Shown: one piece after another, positions 39,337-48,677 of the stretch
Numbering within the stretch: position 1 is the first letter of the stretch
Layout: each line of letters begins with the position of its first letter
Assembly: GCA_009377635.1 (NCBI GenBank)
Contig: WHTR01000006.1
Location: forward strand, 1-56,504
Origin: Chloroflexota bacterium
GTDB taxonomy: Bacteria > Chloroflexota > UBA6077 > SHYK01
Direction of reading: 5' to 3'
Length of the DNA stretch: 56,504 nt
Notes under the pieces: generated by a model
Seen by the model: the letters and a program-made list of their open reading frames with translations, nothing else
What the model was told of the DNA's origin: nothing
Databases searched by the model: none
Program-made: the position numbers and the translations under genes

Positions 39337-39378
39337 AGCCTCCCCGGTCCCTTGTAGAAGACGTGTTGGGGCGCCTTC

Positions 39379-40587
39379 CTACTCTTGTCCCGTCGAGGGG
39401 GAAGCAACTACCGTGGCCTTGATCGGGTACACCCGGAGTGCGTTCTCGTACAGCATCTTCCGCCGCTCCTCTGTCGGCACCCCTTGAAGGATGCGCTCGA
39501 CCACCTGCCAGGACCGCGGGTAGAACGAGCTTACGTGCGGGAGGTCTGACTCCCACATGATGTTGTCGATGCCGATATCGTACCGGGTCTTGATGCCCTC
39601 GTCCTCGAACCAGAAGCTTCCGTACATCTGGCGGCGGATGACCTCGCTCGGGCGAGTGGCCATGCCCTCCGTCCACAGACGACGGGTTTCCCACTCGTGG
39701 TCACAGGCGGCGATGGCGTAGTTGAATCCGCTGATCCCGTTCTCCGCGAACACGAACTTGAGGTTCGGGAAGCGCTGGGTGATCCCCGAGAAGATGAGGT
39801 GGGGAATGGTCCGGGCTGGTCCAACGCCGCAGCCGGAGGTGTATACGGTGTGATCCTGGCGGCGGGTGTAGCCCTGCCAACTCCCGGCCCTCGTGGCGCT
39901 GAGCCCCCATCCTCCGCCGAACCCGGCGCCGGCGTGAAAATGGACCGGGACGCCGAGCTGCTCGCAGACATCCCAGATGGGGTCCCAGCGGGGGTGGGTG
40001 ATCGGGGGGAGCCCGCCCGGCCCCGGGCCCCCCACGCCGCCGACGTTCACCCCCCGGTGGCCGCCTTCAACTGCGCGCTCGATCTCCCGCGCGATCGCCG
40101 GCGGCTCCTGAAGCATGGGGAGCATGGCCAGCGCCAGGTAGCGATCGCTCACGCGCACCCACTCGGACAGCGTGTCGTTGTAGGCTCGCACGGTGTCCAA
40201 CTCGAACTCGTGGTCTCCATAGCCGTAAAAGGTCATGCCCGGGGCACCCGTGTTGGGAAAGAGTACCTCCGCGTCAACGCCGTCGGTGTCCAGGGCCTTC
40301 AGGCGCTCCTGAGGGTCGTAGGCGATGCTGGGCACTTCTTCCCACCGCTTCGGATACGTGGGGAATGGTTCGCCCATAAAGGCCGGACAGTTGCACAGAT
40401 CGAGCTCCGACGCCCTCCCCGGCCGGCCGTAGGTGCCCCAGACCTCTACACGCTCTTCGCCACGCTCGATCTCTATGATGTGGGGGATGCGGTCTCCCCA
40501 CTTGCCCGCCGACATCCGGGAGGTAAAGTCGTCTCGGTTGTGCGCGACGTGAGAGTCTGTGCTGATGAGCCCGTATTTGATCTCCAT
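39379..40587 (-). CDS. Amidohydrolase family protein
   Basis: 402 aa; YGLISTDSHVAHNRDDFTSRM...DNIMWESDLPHVSSFYPRS. Confidence 0.9.
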   Translation of the reverse strand: MEIKYGLISTDSHVAHNRDDFTSRMSAGKWGDRIPHIIEIERGEERVEVWGTYGRPGRASELDLCNCPAFMGEPFPTYPKRWEEVPSIAYDPQERLKALDTDGVDAEVLFPNTGAPGMTFYGYGDHEFELDTVRAYNDTLSEWVRVSDRYLALAMLPMLQEPPAIAREIERAVEGGHRGVNVGGVGGPGPGGLPPITHPRWDPIWDVCEQLGVPVHFHAGAGFGGGWGLSATRAGSWQGYTRRQDHTVYTSGCGVGPARTIPHLIFSGITQRFPNLKFVFAENGISGFNYAIAACDHEWETRRLWTEGMATRPSEVIRRQMYGSFWFEDEGIKTRYDIGIDNIMWESDLPHVSSFYPRSWQVVERILQGVPTEERRKMLYENALRVYPIKATVVASPSTGQE

Positions 40588-40607
40588 CGACCTTCCTCAT
40601 TAGTGCG

Positions 40608-40688
40608 CTAGGCGGTGGCTCCTGCGGATCGGCGGCGCGAGCGGAGTTCTGATGCATCTTCGATGGTGTGAGTGAGCGTGATGGCCAT
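40608..40688 (-). CDS. Candidate small ORF / leader peptide (26 aa)
   Basis: MAITLTHTIEDASELRSRRRSAGATA* preceded by AAGGAGGT-cgatc-ATG; ends 20 nt upstream of the amidohydrolase ATG. Confidence 0.4.
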   Translation of the reverse strand: MAITLTHTIEDASELRSRRRSAGATA

Positions 40689-40717
40689 GATCGACCTCCT
40701 TACCGAAGACGGACACA

Positions 40718-40755
40718 TGGGGACGGGGAGAATGACACTTTTCTCCCCGTCCCCA
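40718..40755. repeat. Perfect 15-bp inverted repeat TGGGGACGGGGAGAA-N8-TTCTCCCCGTCCCCA
   Basis: Read directly in sequence; intergenic, REP-like or terminator-like. Confidence 0.75.
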
Positions 40756-40837
40756 CAGTCCTGCATGTCGATCGCGTTCAGCATGTGGGCGCGCCGCGGG
40801 CCACGCTCGGCTGCGCGTCATGAAGCGCGGCTCGTCT

Positions 40838-41815
40838 CTACACGAGTGCGGCTCGACGCGCTTCGACCTCGGGGCGGTACTTGTCGCATAGCTGGTTCCA
40901 GCGCTCCGCCGCCTTCCTGGACTTCTCGCTCGAGGGATCCTGTGGGCCAAGGGCGTGCGGCGCACGATAGGGCCCCGGCTTGATGTAACCCGTAAGCGCC
41001 TGGACGTCGGCCCCTTGCACGTCGGGAAGCTGCGCCGCATGGAACTCATCCCCGGTGCCATCGCCGCGGAGCTCGCGAAGGATGCGTTTCGCCGTGTCGA
41101 CGTCCCCCTCGACACACGCCTGATACAGGCGAATGATCGGCCATGGGCCCCGGTAGGCGTCGATCGACCAACATCCAGCAGCCCCCATCCCATAGTAGGG
41201 ATAGAGCTGCATCTGATTGACCATGTGGGCGATCTTGCCGTCGATGATCTCGTGCAGCGCGATGAACTCGGTTGGCGCCCGGTGGCTGTCCTTCATGCAG
41301 ACGAGGTTGGGATTTTTGACCAGCTCGGGGAATGCACGGACGGGGATACGGGCCTTGTGATTGGGTGGGTTGTGGTAGATCATGAACGAGATGTCCGGGA
41401 ACTCCTGGCACATCTGCTTGTAGAAGTCGATGATCTTCGGGACTGACATCGCGTCGTAGTAGGGGAGCCCCATCAGCACGCCTTCGCCGCCAGACTCGCG
41501 GATGAACTTGACCTTCTGATAGGTCTCGCGCGGATTCGCGGAGGTCACCCCGAGCATGAGCGGCACCCGCTTGTCGACCGCCTCGATGGCGGCGCGTACC
41601 AGTGTTTGGAACTCATCCCAAAAAAGGTTGTAGCACTGGCCGAAGCTGCCCGTGGTCGTGAGTGAGCCAATGCCATCCTTGATGATGCGGTCGATCCCTT
41701 CTTGGAGGTTGTCGACGGCGACGGTCTGCGTGGCCGCAAGACTGCCGGCATCCGCGGTCGCGAAGGCCGGCGTCATGCCGCAAACGCCCTTAAACTCGTC
41801 CCAGGTATACGCCAT
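40838..41815 (-). CDS. Dihydrodipicolinate synthase/aldolase (DapA) family protein
   Basis: MAYTWDEFKGVCGMTPAFATADAG...GIGSLTTTGSFGQCYNL...ISFMIYHNPPNHKARIPVRAF...VCMKDS; ATG at 41815. Confidence 0.88.
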   Translation of the reverse strand: MAYTWDEFKGVCGMTPAFATADAGSLAATQTVAVDNLQEGIDRIIKDGIGSLTTTGSFGQCYNLFWDEFQTLVRAAIEAVDKRVPLMLGVTSANPRETYQKVKFIRESGGEGVLMGLPYYDAMSVPKIIDFYKQMCQEFPDISFMIYHNPPNHKARIPVRAFPELVKNPNLVCMKDSHRAPTEFIALHEIIDGKIAHMVNQMQLYPYYGMGAAGCWSIDAYRGPWPIIRLYQACVEGDVDTAKRILRELRGDGTGDEFHAAQLPDVQGADVQALTGYIKPGPYRAPHALGPQDPSSEKSRKAAERWNQLCDKYRPEVEARRAALV

Positions 41816-41957
41816 CAGTCGCTCCTTTCGGATATTGACGTGAGCTGACTCGATGTGGATCAACGGGCCGGGTCCGCGCAGCGGCTCAGCGGTCACCTCC
41901 CTTCCCCCTAGAGCTCAGACATTCATGCTCGCCTTGTTCATCTGGTGGAGGGCTGGC

Positions 41958-42977
41958 TCAGGCGGCCTCCTCTGTGTAGAAGCCAAGAGCTCGCATAGCC
42001 GGCCAGTCGCTCACAGAGTAGAGAATCGCGTCCTCAGCCGAGCCGTTTTCGTGACAATGCCAGCTCCACGATGGGACGCTGAATAGGTCGCCCTCTGCCC
42101 ACTCGAGCCGCTCGCCCTCCACGACGGTGCACCCGGCGCCCCGGTGGGCGTAATAGAGCGTGGTACACGAATGCCGATGGGTCTTGGTCTGCTGGCGGCC
42201 GGTGAGGAGCTGAATCTCACAGGACATCGTCCGTACCGTCGGCCCGCTGTCGACCGGATTCGTATACATGAGGCGGATCCCATCATACGGATCGCCCTCG
42301 GTCTCACTCGCCTGCAGCGCCATCAGTGTAGCGTACGTCTCGGACCACGGGTAGCGCATGGGAGGGAGCACGTACTCGTGCTCTATCCCCGTCGGCTGGG
42401 CGAGCCCCCCGGTACGACGCGCAAAGTCGGCCGGGCGATCGATCACCTGGTGTTGATCGTCCTCTGGGTAACGCTCGTTGATGTCCACGCCGAAGCGAGT
42501 GAGTCCCATGTCGAGCGCGTCCAGCCAGACTGACGGCCGGTCGCCTCGGTTCCAGTGGTCATGAGTCGTCCACGTTGGCGTCACGATGAGATCCCCGGGC
42601 TCCATCGGGAAGGCCTCGCCCTCCACCACGAACACCGCCTCGGGCGGGGCCTCCAGGACGAACCGGATCTCGTTTTTCACGTTTCGGTGGGCGCGGGTTC
42701 GCTCGCCCGGCATCAGGATCTGGTGGCCCAGCGAGATGGTGCTGCTCCCGAGCTGCGCGCTCACGAGTCGCATCTCTACCATACCCTGGGGGCCGACGGG
42801 GACCAGCTCGCCAGAGCGGAGCAGGGCTGGGTAGATGTCGGCCTTCTTGGCCAGACGGGGTTTGGCGGGCGGGCCGCCGGGGCCCTCCGCGCCCTCGCCG
42901 CGCATCCAGTAGGCGCCCATGCCGCGCTCGCGCAGCCACCCGTTCAGATCCGCGAGCCGGTCCTCAGCAACAGTCAT
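41958..42977 (-). CDS. Bicupin protein with altered N-terminal metal motif
   Basis: 339 aa; PGERTRAHRNVKNEIRFVLE (HRN instead of HRH) and THRHSCTTLYYAHRGAG. Confidence 0.85.
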   Translation of the reverse strand: MTVAEDRLADLNGWLRERGMGAYWMRGEGAEGPGGPPAKPRLAKKADIYPALLRSGELVPVGPQGMVEMRLVSAQLGSSTISLGHQILMPGERTRAHRNVKNEIRFVLEAPPEAVFVVEGEAFPMEPGDLIVTPTWTTHDHWNRGDRPSVWLDALDMGLTRFGVDINERYPEDDQHQVIDRPADFARRTGGLAQPTGIEHEYVLPPMRYPWSETYATLMALQASETEGDPYDGIRLMYTNPVDSGPTVRTMSCEIQLLTGRQQTKTHRHSCTTLYYAHRGAGCTVVEGERLEWAEGDLFSVPSWSWHCHENGSAEDAILYSVSDWPAMRALGFYTEEAA

Positions 42978-43018
42978 GCCGCACCTCCGATCAAGATGAC
43001 ATTGTATTCACGCGCCAT
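42974..43018 (-). CDS. Candidate 14-aa leader ORF overlapping the bicupin start
   Basis: GAGGAG-catgcg-ATG; MAREYNVILIGGAA* with TGA in an ATGA overlap with the 42977 start. Confidence 0.25.
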   Translation of the reverse strand: MAREYNVILIGGAA

Positions 43019-43067
43019 CGCATGCTCCTCTTCAGTCCTCCTTCCTTGCGGGGGAGGATGGGGGGGG

Positions 43068-44093
43068 TTAGTCGCTTCCCTCTCGGTAGAAGCCCCAGGC
43101 CCGCATGGTTGGCTCGTCCGTGACCCGGTATAGGATGGCGTCCTCACCCAGGCGGTTCTCATGCTGGTGGAGCCGCCAGGGCGGCACCTGGAAGATGTCC
43201 CCCGTGGCCCATGCGACGCGCTCGCCATCGACGAGCGTCGTGCCCTCGCCCTGCACGACGAAATACGAGGTCGTGCAGTTGTGGCGGTGGGCCTCCGTCG
43301 CGAAGTGCGGTGGCAGGAGCTGCACTGCGGCGCTGAGGGTCGGAATGGTGGGTCCGTGGCTGATGGGGTGGGAATAGGTCACCACGTAGCCGTCCAACGG
43401 ATCGGGATCGTCCTCGTTCTCCTTCAGCGCGTCGAGCGCGGCTACGGTATCGGCCCAGCGGTAGCGATAGGGTGGGGTGGGCAGCGGACTCGTGATCCAC
43501 GACGGGCGCAGCCGCCCCCAGGTATCGGCCGCATGGCCGGGTGGCTTAGCCAGCGGCTGAGTGGGCTGTGCGTACACCTCTCGAAACATGTGGCTCAATC
43601 GGGCGAAGTGCAGGTCCAATGCATCCAACCAGAAGACCGGCGCATCACCGACGTTGCGATAGTCGTGCCACGCCCACCAGGGCGTGGTGATGAGGTCGCC
43701 GTCCGCCATGGGGAAGGCCTCGCCCTCCACGACCATGGCGGCCTGGAGATTGCCTCGAATAATGAAGCGCAGTCCGGCCTGGGTATGGCGGTGGGCCTCC
43801 GCCACCTCGCCCGGCATGAGAATCTGCACACCGAAGCCCAGCTTGCTGATCTGTTTCCGGCCGGCCATCTGGCCCGCCAGGGCGCCGGTCTGGTCCATGG
43901 AAACGAGCTCACCCGCCCGCTGGAGCGCCTCATGATACTCCGACCTCTTCCAGATCAGCGGGTCAGCCCGCTGGCCACCTGCACTCGTGGGCGCGTTTGT
44001 GCCCCAGCGGCGCCACGACCCACCGAGCCCACGCTCGTTGAGATACTGGTCGAGCTCGGCAATGCTTTGCACCGATGTAATGTCCACGTCCAC
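43068..44093 (-). CDS. Bicupin (gentisate 1,2-dioxygenase-like) protein
   Basis: 341 aa; PGEVAEAHRHTQAGLRFIIRG and FATEAHRHNCTTSYFVVQGEG; GTG start behind AGGAGGT. Confidence 0.88.
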   Translation of the reverse strand: MDVDITSVQSIAELDQYLNERGLGGSWRRWGTNAPTSAGGQRADPLIWKRSEYHEALQRAGELVSMDQTGALAGQMAGRKQISKLGFGVQILMPGEVAEAHRHTQAGLRFIIRGNLQAAMVVEGEAFPMADGDLITTPWWAWHDYRNVGDAPVFWLDALDLHFARLSHMFREVYAQPTQPLAKPPGHAADTWGRLRPSWITSPLPTPPYRYRWADTVAALDALKENEDDPDPLDGYVVTYSHPISHGPTIPTLSAAVQLLPPHFATEAHRHNCTTSYFVVQGEGTTLVDGERVAWATGDIFQVPPWRLHQHENRLGEDAILYRVTDEPTMRAWGFYREGSD

Positions 44094-44299
44094 CTCCTGT
44101 GCACGGCTAGCGTCAACTGCGCTATGCGATAGCTTATCACTGCTCCTGATCAGCCGTGCAAGCGGTAGCTCGCCTTGTCAGCATCGCGGCTTGCGAAGGT
44201 GCTCTATCAAATTCGTTTCAACCCGCCGCAATCTTATTCCAGGTATGAGCCGATAGCAATGGGCCCCTGGCCCACGCGGATGAGGCATTGGTGGTCAAC

Positions 44300-44524
44300 G
44301 GCGCTTGGTCTACCCACGGCGCGGCTCCACGATCTGCGCACACGCACGCCTCGCTGATGCTCTCGCATGGGGTACACCCGAAGATTGTCAGCGAGCGGCT
44401 TGGCCACTCGACCGTCTCCTTGACCCTGGACCGTTACTCGCACGTTCTTCCTGGATTGCAGGAGGCGGCGGCCCAGGCGTTCGATCAGGCGCTCGCGCCC
44501 CACGCCCAGGCGCAGGTACACTAA
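44300..44524 (+). pseudogene. Tyrosine recombinase/integrase C-terminal remnant with frameshift
   Basis: LGLPTARLHDLR in one frame, then HTHASLMLSHGVHPKIVSERLGHSTVSLTLDRYSHVLPGLQEAAAQAF in another. Confidence 0.8.
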
Positions 44525-44636
44525 TGAGGGCGGGCGCGCGGGTCCGGTTGCAAGGCTCATAGCCGTCGAATCGACCATGGAGGAACTGGCGTAGGAGCCG
44601 CGCAAAAGCTCGCGCCAGCTATGCAGGATCAGTCAG

Positions 44637-44709
44637 GCCCCCGTAGCTCAGCGGACAGAGCAGCGGTTTCCTAAACCGTGGGTCGGGTGTTCGAGTCACC
44701 CCGGGGGCG
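44637..44709 (+). tRNA. tRNA-Arg (CCT)
   Basis: GCCCCCG/CGGGGGC acceptor; anticodon arm GCGGT-TTCCTAA-ACCGT; T-arm GTTCGAGTC; CCA not encoded. Confidence 0.93.
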
Positions 44710-44886
44710 CCGCATTCTGCGCCGAGATGCCCGGCGCATATCGAACATCGGGTGCTGCCAGACGTCGTCGTCCCGTCGATCGCGTCGGAGCCGGAAGCCG
44801 CCGCTACATTAACGACGTTGGCAAGACCAGTCCCGGCGCGAGAAGTGCCGCTCACGCAACTCGCCGCGGGAATGTCCAATCCAGCT

Positions 44887-45198
44887 TCACGGCGTCTCCC
44901 TGCTCGCGAGCTCTGCCTGTGCTCGGCCCAGGATTCCCATGCCGGCACCCTGACGACGCGCCTTTGCAACCATCGCCATCCGCTCGGCCAGGCCCATTGC
45001 GACGAGGCCGACGGCGCGCGTCCACGTCGGCAACGCCCAGGTCAGGCCGAAACCGACCAGGAGCACGACGGCGATCACACCCTCGGCAGTGGCGGCCTCC
45101 GTGTCCTCGTAGCCACGGACAAGCACGCCGGCGTGGGCCGATGCGGCGACCGCAAAGCTCACGCTCTCGAGGAGAGAAAAAAGCCGAATGGCCCGCAT
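44887..45198 (-). CDS. Small hypothetical membrane protein
   Basis: 103 aa; hydrophobic segments VIAVVLLVGFGLTWALP and SVSFAVAASAHAGVLV. Confidence 0.5.
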   Translation of the reverse strand: MRAIRLFSLLESVSFAVAASAHAGVLVRGYEDTEAATAEGVIAVVLLVGFGLTWALPTWTRAVGLVAMGLAERMAMVAKARRQGAGMGILGRAQAELASRETP

Positions 45199-45405
45199 CC
45201 AGACTACCTCCTCACATCTCTATCGTGTCCACGTCGGTGCTGAGCCAAGCAGTTGGTCGACGACGCCCGGTATGCTTCCGATGCCACGTACAGGCGAGCC
45301 GCCCGATCCGCGAGTTCCGGTCTTGACGTCCCCAGCGGGCGCCCCGTCTGTTGATGCGTCTGAGGCGCGATCCCAACTCGCAGTTCTCCACGTAGATTAT
45401 TCATA

Positions 45406-45553
45406 CTAGCAGTCGACCTTGAGGTCGATTCCCGCCACGCACGGGCCGAGCAACTGAGGGATGCCGCCCTGAAGGGCAGGCCTACAGGCCGTCCCCCTGG
45501 CCCGCCGTTTACGGCGGCAACAACGGCGATATACATGAGAAGTGACCCGCTAG
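45406..45553. mobile_element. CTAG-bounded repeat sharing one end with the 16652-16807 element
   Basis: GCGATATACATGAGAAGTGACCCGCTAG (45526-45553) vs GCAATATCCATGAGAAGTGACCCACTAG (minus strand of the first element): 25/28 identical; left boundary tentative. Confidence 0.5.
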
Positions 45554-45909
45554 TTCAACCGCGCGACCATGTCTCGGACGAACCGCAGCCACCCGCGGAA
45601 GCTCGTGCTCCGCCGCGCGATAGTTCCCCTCATCGAACAGGAGACGGAGAAGGCTGACTCAGCCAGCGGAACAGCGTTACCCGCGCGGCCGACGAGCACC
45701 GCAAACGCGGTTCGTGCACGTTCCACCGCCTCGTCCATGCCGGTTCTCCGGTCTGCGTCCAGGCGGGCGTGAAGAAATCGTTAAATTATAGGGAGGAATG
45801 GTTGCATCGTCGGCCGGCCGCCGCCTATCCTGTCACCGGCGCTGTTTGTCGGTCTTCTGCCCCATGTTTCCTCGCAGGCATCCCGGAGAATGGAGAAAAA
45901 GGACAGCTC

Positions 45910-46950
45910 ATGGATGCGGCAGCTCCTCCGCGGCCGGGCACGGCAGCCTGGCGACCGCGGTTCGTTCGGTGCAACCTCTGCGGCGCGGACGCATGCCGGG
46001 AGATATACCCGTCCCGGCTGACGAATGCGTCCGAGCGCGACATTCACGAGATCTTCGCCTGCACCAGCAACGCGTATGGGGAATGCGGGCCCATCGTCCG
46101 CTGCACGGCATGCGGGCTGGTGTACCAGAATCCACAGCCCGACCCGGAGGATATCCTCGCGGCGTACGTGCAAGTGGTGGATGCCCGGTACGAAGAGGAG
46201 CGCGAAGGGCGTGTTCACACGTTCCGAAGGGCGCTGGTCGAGCTTGAGGAATACGCAGCACCCGGACGTCTTCTGGACGTGGGCAGCCACCTGGGCGTGT
46301 TCGTCGAGGTGGCGCGTGAGCGGGGCTGGGAGGCGCACGGCGTGGAGCCTTCGTTGTGGGCAACGGAGCGCGCGCGTGCGCGGGGGCTGCCGGTCACCTG
46401 TGGGACGGTCGCCGACCTAGCTGCCGGGGGCGAGCCGCACGATGTCATCACCTTGTGGGATGTGATCGAGCACCTGTCGGACCCGTCCGGCGAGCTGCGG
46501 CGGTTGTACCGACTGCTGCGGCCCGGTGGCGTGCTCGCCCTCTCCACGATGGACGTCGACGCGCCCGTCGCCCGCCTTCTCGGCCGGAACTGGCCCTGGT
46601 ACATGCTGATGCACCTGTTCTACTTCTCGCGGGACACGATTCGTCGTCTCGTCGAATCGGCCGGGTACGAGGTGATCGAGGTCCGCCGCCATCGCCGGAT
46701 CGTCCGATTCTCGTATCTGATCTCGCGACTGGAACGACGAATCGGCCGACTGTACCAGCCGCTCGACTGGGCCGTCGAGCGGACCGGGCTTGGCCGGCGC
46801 CTGGTCACCGTGGACCTCGGTGACGTGATCACGCTCTTCGCGCGCCGACCCGGGTCCTGGATCGAGCTCGATGCATCACGCGCCCTCGGCACCGTGTCGC
46901 AGGACGGGACGAGCCGTCGGCCCGTGGCTGTCGCGCGAAAAGCATCCTGA
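45910..46950 (+). CDS. Class I SAM-dependent methyltransferase with N-terminal Cys-rich region
   Basis: CNLCGADACREIY...CTACGLVYQNPQPDPEDILAAY; GRLLDVGSHLGVFVEVARERGWEAHGVEPS; DVIEHLSDPSGELRRLYRLLRPGGVL. ATG at 45910. Confidence 0.9.
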   Translation: MDAAAPPRPGTAAWRPRFVRCNLCGADACREIYPSRLTNASERDIHEIFACTSNAYGECGPIVRCTACGLVYQNPQPDPEDILAAYVQVVDARYEEEREGRVHTFRRALVELEEYAAPGRLLDVGSHLGVFVEVARERGWEAHGVEPSLWATERARARGLPVTCGTVADLAAGGEPHDVITLWDVIEHLSDPSGELRRLYRLLRPGGVLALSTMDVDAPVARLLGRNWPWYMLMHLFYFSRDTIRRLVESAGYEVIEVRRHRRIVRFSYLISRLERRIGRLYQPLDWAVERTGLGRRLVTVDLGDVITLFARRPGSWIELDASRALGTVSQDGTSRRPVAVARKAS

Positions 46951-46958
46951 CCGGACCG

Positions 46959-48677
46959 GTGGATTCCCGCACGCTGGCGCCTCACCTCCGGCCTCGCCTC
47001 GCCGATCCCCGCGTGACGCTGCTCCTCGCGGCACTCGTCATCGAGGCAGTCGCCCTGTGCCTCTGGCCGACCGTCTTCATGCTGAGCGCGCCGGAGAGCG
47101 CGTCCCGTCTCGGCGACATGTTCCTGCACCGCTACCAGCCGGTCGCCGAAGTGCTGTGGGCGATCACGGACCGGGTGAATTGGGTCGTGCCCGGCGCTCT
47201 TGAGTCGTGGGAGCATCGAATCGAGTTTTTCTTCGCGTGCGTGTTCGTCGCGTTCGCGGCGTACGCCCTTGCAGCGTGGAGGCTCACGCGATGGCGGATG
47301 GGAGAGGCCGCACTGTCGGGCTCGCGGTCAATGCTGAGGTGGGTCGTCGTACCCCTCGTGATATTCCAGGCGACCCTCATCTGGGTCCCCGGGTCGATGA
47401 CGACCGACATCTTCAACTACGCGCTCTACGGCGAGATGCCGGTTCTCTATGACGCCAACCCATTCGTTCGAACGCCCTCGGAGTTCCCGGAGAGCCCGCT
47501 CTACGACCTCATCCCGCTCTACTGGCACGACGCGCCGTCTGTTTACGGCCCGCTCTGGGTCGCTGTCTCAACGGGGGTCGCTGGGCTGCTCCGTTCGATG
47601 CCCCTGGCCGACGAGCTGCTTGCCTACCGCCTGATCGCCAACGCGGCGCATCTCGTCAACACGTTGCTGATCTGGTCCATCGCGCGACGGCTACACCCGA
47701 AGCGCGCGCCGTCCGCGGCTCTCGCGTATGGGTGGAACCCACTGCTGCTGGTCGACTTCGCCCTCAACGGCCACAACGACGCGCTGATGTTGACGCTCGT
47801 CCTCGTCGCGTTCCTGCTGGCCTGCGGCAGGCGCCACAGCGCGGCAGGCCTCGCCTTCGGGCTCTCGGTCGCGACCAAGTACACGTCGATCCTCGTGGCA
47901 CCGGTCCTGCTGTTGTACGGGGCTCGCCGTGCCGGCAGCGCGAATCCGGCATGGGTCGGGCGGCTCCTACTGCGGTTGAGCCGGATCCCATTCCTGGCGC
48001 GCCTTCCGAACGCGAAGCCCCCATCGATCGCTCAGGTGCTCCGAGGGAGTCTGCTCGTCATAGCGCCCGTCGTCCTACTGTATCTGCCATGGTTCCAGGG
48101 GATCGACACGCTGGGACCGCTCCTCTACTGGGCCAGTGGTCCGCGGCTTGCAAACTTCTGGCCGGAGCCGGCCCTCATTAGCGTGACGGCATGGACGTCC
48201 GGGTTGCTCGGCACGTCGTACGAGGCCGCCTGGTACCCGATCCTGGAGGGGTTCAAGCTCATTGTCAAGGCCGTGTTCGCGGGGTACATCCTCATCGAGG
48301 CGTGGCGGGCGCAGACGCTCGACGACGTCCTTGCCGCGTCAGCGCGGATCGCGCTGGTTTTCCTCATGCTGGTGAACACGTGGATCCTGCCCTGGTACTA
48401 CGCCTGGCCACTCGCCTTCTGCGCCGCGCTCGGCTGGGGCTCAATGACAACGCGTGTCTGTGCCGGCTTCACGCTGACGGCGATGGTGATCATGTACCAA
48501 CGCCACTGGGGCCATGAGGTGGTTGCCGAGTGGGCCGGGCTGTTCCTGGTACTGCCGCTGGCGCTCGCCCTCGCACCGCGCGTCGCCGGCTGGCTGCAGA
48601 ACCAGCGCACCACGCGCGCCGGCGGGCTGCGCCGACTCCCCTCGGACCGCCCCGCAGTCGACTCGATGCCGCACTGA
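46959..48677 (+). CDS. Polytopic membrane glycosyltransferase-like protein
   Basis: 572 aa; many TM segments; GSMTTDIFNYALYGEM, YGWNPLLLVDFALNGHNDALMLTLVLVAFLLACG. Confidence 0.8.
   Translation: MDSRTLAPHLRPRLADPRVTLLLAALVIEAVALCLWPTVFMLSAPESASRLGDMFLHRYQPVAEVLWAITDRVNWVVPGALESWEHRIEFFFACVFVAFAAYALAAWRLTRWRMGEAALSGSRSMLRWVVVPLVIFQATLIWVPGSMTTDIFNYALYGEMPVLYDANPFVRTPSEFPESPLYDLIPLYWHDAPSVYGPLWVAVSTGVAGLLRSMPLADELLAYRLIANAAHLVNTLLIWSIARRLHPKRAPSAALAYGWNPLLLVDFALNGHNDALMLTLVLVAFLLACGRRHSAAGLAFGLSVATKYTSILVAPVLLLYGARRAGSANPAWVGRLLLRLSRIPFLARLPNAKPPSIAQVLRGSLLVIAPVVLLYLPWFQGIDTLGPLLYWASGPRLANFWPEPALISVTAWTSGLLGTSYEAAWYPILEGFKLIVKAVFAGYILIEAWRAQTLDDVLAASARIALVFLMLVNTWILPWYYAWPLAFCAALGWGSMTTRVCAGFTLTAMVIMYQRHWGHEVVAEWAGLFLVLPLALALAPRVAGWLQNQRTTRAGGLRRLPSDRPAVDSMPH

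Noticed and set aside
45550-45738. 62-aa minus-strand ORF ending at a CTAG
   Set aside because: Too short and without a recognised family to call as a gene; mentioned only for the stop-codon/CTAG coincidence.
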